From contig JAUVLS010000139.1 in assembly GCA_030600625.1 (NCBI GenBank), forward strand, positions 1 through 5,025: a stretch of DNA of 5,025 nt. Direction: 5' to 3'. The stretch comes from Bacteroidales bacterium. GTDB taxonomy: Bacteria > Bacteroidota > Bacteroidia > Bacteroidales > UBA12077. How positions within the stretch are numbered: the stretch's first letter is position 1; the number at the start of each line of letters is the position of its first letter. The position numbers and the translations under genes were made by a program. The notes beneath the pieces were generated by a model. That model was not told where the DNA came from and did not search any database. It saw nothing but the letters and a program-made list of their open reading frames with translations. Positions 1 through 5,025 of this stretch are shown piece by piece.

Positions 1-21
1 TGAAATTTGAAATTTAAAACT
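1..21. repeat. Left copy of 21-bp direct repeat (GAAATTT heptamers)
   Basis: Two tandem GAAATTT units (2-8, 9-15) followed by AAAACT. The same 21 bases recur at 246-266 with one mismatch (position 16, A here and G there). The copies lie in the same orientation 245 bp apart and bracket the repeat island. The window starts at the first base of this copy, so the array may extend further left. Confidence 0.8.
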
Positions 22-22
22 G

Positions 23-43
23 GTTACTTGTTACTCGTTATTG
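23..43. repeat. Degenerate heptamer array, three units
   Basis: Three consecutive 7-bp units: GTTACTT (23-29), GTTACTC (30-36) and GTTATTG (37-43). In reverse complement the first unit reads AAGTAAC, one base different from AAGCAAC, which is a rotation of the unit of the 175-209 array. The two arrays therefore look like inverted, diverged relatives of one heptamer. Confidence 0.7.
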
Positions 44-160
44 GCGCAACTAATAAACTATGAACCATATATAAATAAATTATCTTTACCACTTAGGCAT
101 TTAATACACTAAGAAAATGTAAAAAATAAACTGAAAGAAGAAGATGAGTATTTGAAATAC

Positions 161-212
161 AGCCAGCAGCCAGCAACAAGCAACAAGCAACAAGCAACAA
201 GCAACAAGCAAC
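161..212. repeat. Seven-unit heptamer array with two unit types
   Basis: The period of 7 bp is unbroken: two AGCCAGC units (161-167, 168-174), then five perfect AACAAGC units (175-209), then a partial AAC (210-212). The unit types differ at two of seven positions. A 7-bp unit would shift a reading frame with each gain or loss, but no frame runs through the array, so any effect would be on DNA or RNA structure or spacing. The copies are perfect over 35 bp, which suggests recent expansion by replication slippage. Confidence 0.9.
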
Positions 213-236
213 TATTTTACTATTTTACTATTTTAC
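213..236. repeat. Octamer tandem repeat TATTTTAC x3
   Basis: Three perfect TATTTTAC units (213-220, 221-228, 229-236) begin directly where the heptamer array ends, preceded by a shared AC. The change of both unit sequence and unit length at this junction suggests independent expansion of neighbouring low-complexity seeds. Confidence 0.9.
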
Positions 237-245
237 CAATAAACC

Positions 246-266
246 TGAAATTTGAAATTTGAAACT
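246..266. repeat. Right copy of 21-bp direct repeat (GAAATTT heptamers)
   Basis: GAAATTT at 247-253 and 254-260 plus a partial GAAA at 261-264, then CT. It matches 1-21 at 20 of 21 positions. It ends three bases from the stop codon of the minus-strand ABC-F gene, so it would be the first sequence of that gene's 3' trailer. Confidence 0.8.
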
Positions 267-269
267 AAT

Positions 270-2153
270 TTATACAAACTCACTCAGTTCGAGCCAGCGA
301 TCCGATTTTTCGTCGAGCAGTTTTATAATTTCACCAATACGGTTCGATTTTTGAATTAAATCGTCATTGTTTAATGTTCCGCTACTGATCTCTTTTTCCA
401 GGTTTGCTTTTTCGTTCTCCAAATCTGCAATATCATTTTCCAGTTTTTCAAACTCTCGCTTTTCGTTGAATGAAAGTTTTATTTTGGGTCCTGTCAGACC
501 TGCCTTACCGACAGACTGGCGAAAAGGTTCTTTTTTAATTCCTGATTCAGATTCCTTTTTTTCTTCTTTTTCAACTTTAGTAAGCCATTCACGATATTGT
601 GAGTAATCCCCCGGAAAATCTTTCACATCACCATTTCCGCGAAATACAAACAAATGATCAACTACCTGGTCCATAAAAAATCGATCGTGAGAAACAACCA
701 CAACACAGCCATCGAATGTTGATAAATATTCTTCGAGGACTGCCAGTGTCATTATATCCAAATCATTTGTGGGTTCATCAAGAATTAAGAAATTGGGTTT
801 TCGCATTAAAACAGTTACCAGATATAATCTGCGTTTCTCGCCACCACTTATCTTTGAAATCGGAGTATAATGCATATCGAACGGAAAAAGGAAGAAATTA
901 AGAAATTCCTTTACTCCCATTTGCCTGCCATTGCCAAGTGTTACAACTTCAGCAATTTCCTGTACTACATCAATTACCCGCTGATCTTCTTTGTATTTAA
1001 TTCCTTCCTGCCTATAATAACCAAAAACAATGGTTTGTCCAATATCAACAGTTCCTGAATCAGCAGGAATATTTTCGGTTATAAGATTCAGAAAAGTTGA
1101 TTTACCTGTACCGTTATCCCCAACTATTCCTACTTTTTCGCCACGGGTAAAATTGTAACTGAAATCTTTAAGTATGGTGTAATCTTCAAATTTCTTATTC
1201 AGATTTTTAATTTCAATAATTTTTTTACCCATACGCGACGACTGAACACTTATACGCATTTCTTCTTCTTGTCTTCCGCCGGATGCAACATCTTTTAGCT
1301 GGTAATAATTATCGATTCGGTATTTTGCTTTAGTGCTACGCGCTTTTGGCATTCGTCGCATCCAGTCTTCTTCTTTGCGTAAAATGTTTTTAGCTTTTTC
1401 AACCTGAGCTTCTTCGGCATTTAACCTTTCTTCGCGTTTCTTTAAAAAGTAAGTGTAATTCCCTTTATACTGATAGATAGAAGAATTATCCATCTCAATA
1501 ATCTCGTTGCAAACACGATCCAGAAAATAACGGTCGTGGGTTACCATCAACAGTGTTGATCTGGTATTTTTAAGATGTTTTTCGAGCCATTCGATCATAT
1601 CCAGATCGAGGTGATTTGTAGGCTCATCAAGCAATAATAAATCAGGTTCTTCAATTAATACAGAAGCCAGGGCTACACGTTTTTTTTCGCCACCCGATAA
1701 AGTTGAAATCTGCTGATTATATTTATCTATTTTAAGTTTGGTTAAAATTTGTTTTACTCTGACTTCATAATCCCAGGCCTGCAAGTGGTCCATTTTTTCC
1801 ATCGATTTTGCAAGCAAATTTCTATTATCAGTTTCAATAGCCTGATTATATTCTAAAATTGCATCTTTTATATCTTCCGATGCATGAAATACTTCGTCAA
1901 TAATTGAATTATTTGTATTTAACGATGGATTTTGCTCTAAAAACCCAATCTTTATATTCCTGCGAAAAGTTATTTTACCGGTATCCTGACTATCTTTTCC
2001 TGCAATTATATTGAATAATGATGTTTTACCGGTTCCATTTTTAGCTACTAAAGCTACTTTTTGATCTTTATCAATACCAAATGTAATTTCCTCAAACAGA
2101 ACTAAATCCCCAAAAGATTTCTTTAAATTCTCAACCTGCAAATAACTAATCAT
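270..2153 (-). CDS. uup: Uup-type ABC-F ATPase
   Basis: Soluble ABC-F protein of 627 aa, two ATP-binding domains in one chain and no membrane segment. Family members act on the ribosome (E site, towards the peptidyl-tRNA) rather than in transport; E. coli Uup is linked to ribosome function and to transposon excision. Domain 1 has Walker A around A37-T44, signature LSGGE 152-156, Walker B with D176/E177 and H206. Domain 2 has GDNGTGKS 345-352, SGGEK 436-440, D459/E460 and H489. Between them, about 235-300, is the charged helical linker typical of ABC-F, with the tip near 269-277. Residues about 560-625 form the C-terminal coiled coil that marks Uup within ABC-F; 627 aa fits (E. coli Uup is about 635). 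The first Walker A begins with Ala instead of Gly, which I believe is common in Bacteroidota relatives. An ATG at 2186 would add 11 residues, but the ABC fold begins at once after the ATG at 2153 (ISYLQVENL), so that start is preferred. There is no Shine-Dalgarno motif. Residues 545-555 are encoded by an odd GC-rich patch. Confidence 0.93.
   Translation of the reverse strand: MISYLQVENLKKSFGDLVLFEEITFGIDKDQKVALVAKNGTGKTSLFNIIAGKDSQDTGKITFRRNIKIGFLEQNPSLNTNNSIIDEVFHASEDIKDAILEYNQAIETDNRNLLAKSMEKMDHLQAWDYEVRVKQILTKLKIDKYNQQISTLSGGEKKRVALASVLIEEPDLLLLDEPTNHLDLDMIEWLEKHLKNTRSTLLMVTHDRYFLDRVCNEIIEMDNSSIYQYKGNYTYFLKKREERLNAEEAQVEKAKNILRKEEDWMRRMPKARSTKAKYRIDNYYQLKDVASGGRQEEEMRISVQSSRMGKKIIEIKNLNKKFEDYTILKDFSYNFTRGEKVGIVGDNGTGKSTFLNLITENIPADSGTVDIGQTIVFGYYRQEGIKYKEDQRVIDVVQEIAEVVTLGNGRQMGVKEFLNFFLFPFDMHYTPISKISGGEKRRLYLVTVLMRKPNFLILDEPTNDLDIMTLAVLEEYLSTFDGCVVVVSHDRFFMDQVVDHLFVFRGNGDVKDFPGDYSQYREWLTKVEKEEKKESESGIKKEPFRQSVGKAGLTGPKIKLSFNEKREFEKLENDIADLENEKANLEKEISSGTLNNDDLIQKSNRIGEIIKLLDEKSDRWLELSEFV
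491..521. repeat. Possible repeat-derived insert within the ABC-F gene
   Basis: Nineteen of these 31 bases are G or C, against 9 of 30 on the left (461-490) and 8 of 29 on the right (522-550). An imperfect inverted repeat is present: CTGTC (491-495) with GACAG (510-514). In the gene it encodes residues 545-555 (R-Q-S-V-G-K-A-G-L-T-G), a Gly/Ser-containing segment between the Lys/Glu-rich tail of domain 2 and the C-terminal coiled coil. The motif of CCTGCC and CCGACAG blocks resembles dispersed palindromic repeats that I recall from Bacteroidota genomes; that resemblance is from memory and untested. It could instead be ordinary linker sequence. Confidence 0.4.
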
Positions 2154-2173
2154 ATTTAAATTTTTATCAATTA

Positions 2174-2180
2174 CAAAATA
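2174..2180 (-). promoter_or_regulatory. Weak -7-like element before the ABC-F gene
   Basis: On the minus strand this reads TATTTTG, one T short of the Bacteroidota -7 consensus TAnnTTTG, with a TTTT 20 bases upstream in place of the -33 TTTG. It ends 20 bases before the ATG at 2153, giving a leader of roughly 15 bases. If real, the alternative ATG at 2186 would be upstream of the transcript, which supports the shorter start. Chance matches are likely in such AT-rich DNA. Confidence 0.25.
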
Positions 2181-2216
2181 AAGCAATTCATCAAGTTATT
2201 AAAAATTTTATCGATG

Positions 2217-2224
2217 TATTTTTG
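2217..2224 (+). promoter_or_regulatory. Bacteroidota -7 element before the sensor kinase
   Basis: TATTTTTG matches TAnnTTTG exactly, in the divergent intergenic region, 56 bases before the kinase ATG. The -33 position has only GTTA (2195-2198, spacing 18) rather than TTTG, so a promoter here would be weak or activator-dependent. A transcript from it would have an untranslated leader of about 50 bases with no Shine-Dalgarno motif. Confidence 0.5.
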
Positions 2225-2280
2225 TTTATTAATCCACAATCCTTATATTTCACGAACATTATTAGCATCTACTAATTGAT

Positions 2281-4257
2281 ATGAACAGAAATCTCTTCAA
2301 ATTTATTTTAGTTGTATTTATATTTCTTTACCCTTTTAATATCAAGTCGATAAATAATAACAATTCCGGCAATGATTCCACAAATATTGCGAACAAACTT
2401 GGGCTAATAGATAATAATATTCAAATAATAAATAAAAATTATCACATTAAGAGTGATAGTATTCTGAAACTGGCGAAACATACACTCGAACTGTCTATTG
2501 AAAATAATTATCAGTATGGTATTAACCAAAGTTATTTTTATATAGCAAGAATGTTTGATCATCAAAATATTAAGGATAGCGCTATTTATTATTACAAATT
2601 GGGTCTTGAAGAAGAATTTACAGACATCAATATAAAAGCAGATTTTCTTTGGCGATTATCAATTCTTTACAGATATATTGGTAATTATAGTGCATCACTG
2701 GAGAATTGCCTAATTTTGAAAGGATTAATTGAATCCGGAAAAACAGAAAAATATAATTACCAGATTTACAACAGCCTGGGTTTGGTTTATAAGTCATTAA
2801 TGGAATATGAACTTTCCTATAAAAATTTCACAAAATCAATAGCACTTGCCCTTGAAAATAACAACGAAGCATCCGCAGGAGTTACATATTCTAATATTGG
2901 AGATTTATTATATAAGCAAAATCGCCTGGAAGAAGCACTTGAATATTTTGCTAAAGGAGTTGTTTTGGAGGAAAAGTATGGACTTTACGGAAATGCCGGC
3001 AATTCATATACGGTAATTGCAAATATTTACTTAAAACTGGGGGAATTTGATTCATCATTTTTGTATTTACAAAAAGCAGATAAATATAACACTGAATATA
3101 ATAATAATGGTGGTTTGGCTTATACCCATTTTGCTTACGGCAAATATTATTTTCAAAAAGGAGATTATGAAACTTCAACTAAATATTTAAATAAAGCCTT
3201 AAATTACTCTTTAAATAATCATTTAAACGTTTTATTAAGTGACTCATATAAATTATTGTCAGAGATAAATTCGATAAATGGAAATTTTAAAAATGCATAT
3301 GAAAATTTTAAGCACTTTTTCGAGATTTATGAAACTGTTTATAGTATAGAAAAAATTAATAAGGCAAAAGCCATTGAACAAAGATTAATACAACAGGAAA
3401 AGGAAAATGAACTTTTTGAACTTCAATTAAAAAAACAGAAGACAATAAACAGGCTTCTATACATTATTGTGATTTTAGGAGTTTTAGCCGGAGCAATAGC
3501 CGTAGTATATCTTATATTATTTAAAAAACTTAATAAACAGCTAACTTTGTCAAAAGAAAGAGCAGAAGAATCTGACAAATTAAAAAGTCGTTTTTTACAA
3601 ACTATTTCACACGAAATAAGAACTCCGTTAAATGGTATTCTTGGTTTCTCAGAAATGATTCTTTCTAAAAGTCTTTCCGATAAAGAACTAAGTGAAGTCA
3701 ATGATCTGATAATACAAAATAGCGATAATCTGACATCAACTATTGAGAACCTGATTGATATTGCACATCTTTCAACAAATCAGTACAATGTAAAAAAATC
3801 AAAATTTGAGCTGACTCCTTTATTAGAAAGTATCATTTTTCAAGCTAAAAAGAGTGTAGTTTTAAAAAATAAGGAAGATTTAGATATTCACCTTAAAAAG
3901 AATGGCGAAGTTGAGTTATTTACAGATAAAACAATAATTTTAAAAATCATTCTTCATCTTGTCAAGAATGCAATATTATATACTGAAAAAGGTTCCATAA
4001 CTATAGGTTATAAAGAGGAAAAATCAAATGTAATTTTATATGTAAAAGATACCGGGATTGGTATTCCAAAAGAAAAGATTGATATTATTTTTTCTCCTTT
4101 CAGACAAGCTGATGAAGGTATTAACATTAAGGTCGGGGGAACCGGATTAGGTTTATCTATTGTAAATAAGTTCGTACAATTACTGGATGGTAATATCTGG
4201 GTTGGTTCGAAACTCAACGAAGGAAGCACATTCTTTTTATCATTGCCTCTAAAATAA
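2281..4257 (+). CDS. TPR-domain membrane sensor histidine kinase
   Basis: Predicted inner-membrane sensor kinase of 658 aa that should autophosphorylate a histidine and pass the phosphate to a response regulator. In order: N-terminal signal/anchor segment (about 5-23, hydrophobic, then an Asn-rich stretch); about seven TPR-like helical pairs (about 81-352, for example 160-195, 200-235, 239-274, 279-312), expected outside the cytoplasm and to bind a ligand or protein; a charged coiled coil (353-390); one transmembrane helix (391-414); a short helical linker; a HisKA domain with H444 in SHEIRTPLNG; and a HATPase_c domain with N563/A564 (N box), DTGIGI from D590 (G1) and GGTGLGLSIV 619-628 (G2). 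All catalytic motifs appear intact. There is no HAMP, PAS, receiver or DNA-binding domain, so it is a classical, not hybrid, kinase, and no response regulator is encoded in the window. The ATG is favoured because the signal segment follows at once. The stimulus cannot be inferred. The codons are visibly richer in AAT/AAA/ATA than those of the ABC-F gene. Confidence 0.93.
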   Translation: MNRNLFKFILVVFIFLYPFNIKSINNNNSGNDSTNIANKLGLIDNNIQIINKNYHIKSDSILKLAKHTLELSIENNYQYGINQSYFYIARMFDHQNIKDSAIYYYKLGLEEEFTDINIKADFLWRLSILYRYIGNYSASLENCLILKGLIESGKTEKYNYQIYNSLGLVYKSLMEYELSYKNFTKSIALALENNNEASAGVTYSNIGDLLYKQNRLEEALEYFAKGVVLEEKYGLYGNAGNSYTVIANIYLKLGEFDSSFLYLQKADKYNTEYNNNGGLAYTHFAYGKYYFQKGDYETSTKYLNKALNYSLNNHLNVLLSDSYKLLSEINSINGNFKNAYENFKHFFEIYETVYSIEKINKAKAIEQRLIQQEKENELFELQLKKQKTINRLLYIIVILGVLAGAIAVVYLILFKKLNKQLTLSKERAEESDKLKSRFLQTISHEIRTPLNGILGFSEMILSKSLSDKELSEVNDLIIQNSDNLTSTIENLIDIAHLSTNQYNVKKSKFELTPLLESIIFQAKKSVVLKNKEDLDIHLKKNGEVELFTDKTIILKIILHLVKNAILYTEKGSITIGYKEEKSNVILYVKDTGIGIPKEKIDIIFSPFRQADEGINIKVGGTGLGLSIVNKFVQLLDGNIWVGSKLNEGSTFFLSLPLK

Positions 4258-4281
4258 GCTATATTTTCTTCTATTTTTATT

Positions 4282-4289
4282 TATTTTTG
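4282..4289 (+). promoter_or_regulatory. Bacteroidota -7-like element before nth
   Basis: TATTTTTG matches TAnnTTTG exactly within the 54-base gap between the kinase and nth, 22 bases before the nth ATG. No TTTG occurs at the expected -33 spacing. The gap is very T-rich, so a chance match is quite possible; read-through from the kinase transcript is the alternative. Confidence 0.35.
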
Positions 4290-4311
4290 ATTCTCATTTT
4301 ATTTTTAGAAT

Positions 4312-4947
4312 ATGACCAAAAAAGAACGCTTTGAGCATATTATAGATTTTTTCAAAAAAGAACGACCTATAGCAGAAACCGAATTAGATTATGGAACTCC
4401 TTTTGAATTATTGGTTGCAGTTATTTTAAGTGCACAATGTACCGATAAAAGAGTAAACATGATTACTCCTTCGCTTTTGGAACGATTCCCTACAGCTTAC
4501 GAAATGGCACAGGCTTCAGTTGATGAAGTTTTTGAATACATAAAAACTTGTTCGTACCCCAATAATAAAGCTAAGCATTTGGTTGGAATGGCAAAAATGC
4601 TTACTGAAGATTTTAATGAAATAGTACCAGATAATATTAACGAACTCCAAAAATTACCAGGTGTTGGCCGTAAAACAGCTAATGTAATAGCATCTGTTGT
4701 TTTTAACAAACCTGCACTGGCAGTAGATACGCATGTTTTTCGTGTTTCAAAAAGAATAGGTTTAACAACAAATGCCAAAACAGCTTTAGAAACCGAAAAA
4801 CAACTGGTTAAATATATTCCCGAAGAATTAATACCAATAGCACATCACTGGCTAATTTTACACGGACGTTATGTTTGTATTGCCCGAAAACCAAAATGTG
4901 AGACTTGTGGAATTGCACAATACTGTAAGTATTTTAGTGGTAAGTGA
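4312..4947 (+). CDS. nth: Endonuclease III (DNA glycosylase/AP lyase)
   Basis: Bifunctional base-excision repair enzyme that removes oxidised pyrimidines such as thymine glycol and cleaves the abasic site by beta-elimination. At 211 aa it matches E. coli Nth in length. Visible landmarks: the LLVAVILSAQCTD core helix (about 33-45; Q42 corresponds to the base-recognition region), the helix-hairpin-helix LPGVGRKTA at 115-123 with the Schiff-base lysine K121, the catalytic aspartate D139 in VDTHVFRV, and the C-terminal [4Fe-4S] cluster cysteines C189, C196, C199 and C205 with the classical C-x6-C-x2-C-x5-C spacing. The lysine separates it from the monofunctional MutY, which also carries an extra C-terminal domain absent here. 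The ATG gives the usual N-terminus; no Shine-Dalgarno motif precedes it. It lies 54 bases after the kinase on the same strand, and a functional link between them is not evident. Confidence 0.97.
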   Translation: MTKKERFEHIIDFFKKERPIAETELDYGTPFELLVAVILSAQCTDKRVNMITPSLLERFPTAYEMAQASVDEVFEYIKTCSYPNNKAKHLVGMAKMLTEDFNEIVPDNINELQKLPGVGRKTANVIASVVFNKPALAVDTHVFRVSKRIGLTTNAKTALETEKQLVKYIPEELIPIAHHWLILHGRYVCIARKPKCETCGIAQYCKYFSGK

Positions 4948-5025
4948 TTTTATTCTTGAATTCTAAATTTATTGTACTAAATATTTATAACTTCTCACAA
5001 AATCATTTTCTTAAATAAAAAAACA
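4948..5025. other. AT-rich intergenic tail, nothing recognised
   Basis: Seventy-eight AT-rich bases after the nth stop codon. I see no coding frame, no strong hairpin followed by a T run, and no promoter consensus. The only pairing I found is a 5-bp A/T stem (ATTTA with TAAAT around 4966-4985), too weak to call a terminator. Confidence 0.6.

Larger units (their letters stand above)
1..269. other. Non-coding repeat-rich intergenic island
   Basis: No reading frame of credible length lies here; the few ATG codons on either strand run into stops within about 15 codons. About half of the region is short tandem repeats, listed separately: GAAATTT units at both edges, GTTACTT-like heptamers at 23-43, a 7-bp array at 161-212 and an 8-bp array at 213-236. 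The stretch between (44-160) is AT-rich and unremarkable apart from a small palindrome at 148-160 (GTATTT-G-AAATAC). The island follows the 3' end of the minus-strand ABC-F gene; the gene on its other side lies outside the window, so its regulatory relevance cannot be judged. Confidence 0.8.

Noticed and set aside
54..68. Tiny minus-strand frame starting near 68 (14 codons)
   Set aside because: It is too short, has no ribosome-binding or promoter support, and runs into the repeat DNA.
148..160. Palindrome GTATTT-G-AAATAC as a terminator of the ABC-F transcript
   Set aside because: The usable stem is only about 5 A/T-rich base pairs with a 3-base loop, and no uninterrupted U run follows on the minus strand.
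161..236. Possible CRISPR array
   Set aside because: Units are 7-8 bp with no spacers between them; these are simple tandem repeats, and no cas gene is present.
367..606. Plus-strand frame of 79 codons inside the ABC-F gene
   Set aside because: It is antisense to conserved coding sequence and has a Ser/Phe-rich composition typical of a shadow of a Lys/Glu-rich protein.
716..1058. Two short plus-strand frames (716-901, 870-1058)
   Set aside because: Both lie antisense to the second ATPase domain of the ABC-F gene and show no recognisable protein features.
270..2153. ABC-F gene as an antibiotic-resistance (ARE) factor
   Set aside because: The C-terminal coiled coil and overall layout match housekeeping Uup; nothing in the linker or neighbourhood points to resistance.
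3423..3701. Minus-strand frame of 92 codons opposite the kinase
   Set aside because: It lies opposite the transmembrane helix and HisKA domain of an intact kinase, so the conservation belongs to the plus strand.
4497..4778. Minus-strand frame of 93 codons opposite nth
   Set aside because: It is antisense to the helix-hairpin-helix and catalytic region of nth, with no independent evidence.

Overview
The window looks like chromosomal DNA from a Bacteroidota bacterium (Cytophaga-Flavobacteria-Bacteroides group). The pointers are AT-rich sequence, starts without a Shine-Dalgarno motif, exact matches to the Bacteroidota -7 promoter element TAnnTTTG in front of two genes, and a TPR-type sensor histidine kinase of a layout common in that phylum. 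This is an inference; no rRNA or other taxonomic marker is present.

Layout. Positions 1-269 are non-coding and unusually repetitive: short tandem arrays with 7- and 8-bp units, bounded by two near-identical 21-bp direct repeats. Positions 270-2153 (minus strand) encode a Uup-type ABC-F ATPase with two ATP-binding domains and a C-terminal coiled coil; its 3' end faces the repeat island. Positions 2154-2280 form a divergent intergenic region with putative promoters for both sides. Positions 2281-4257 (plus) encode a membrane sensor histidine kinase with an extracytoplasmic TPR domain and no receiver or output domain. After 54 T-rich bases with their own -7-like motif, positions 4312-4947 (plus) encode endonuclease III (Nth), complete with catalytic Lys/Asp and the [4Fe-4S] cysteines. 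The last 78 bases hold nothing recognisable.

How the genes relate. The three genes do not form an obvious pathway: a translation/ribosome-associated ATPase, a signalling kinase without a partner in view, and a base-excision repair enzyme. The kinase and nth are co-directional and may be partly co-transcribed. I see no convincing new multi-gene system. The points most worth a second look are (1) the period-7 repeat island downstream of the ABC-F gene, where two arrays of related heptamers lie in inverted orientation and could pair over 18 bp in a minus-strand transcript, and (2) a GC-rich patch inside the ABC-F gene that looks like an in-frame copy of a dispersed repeat.
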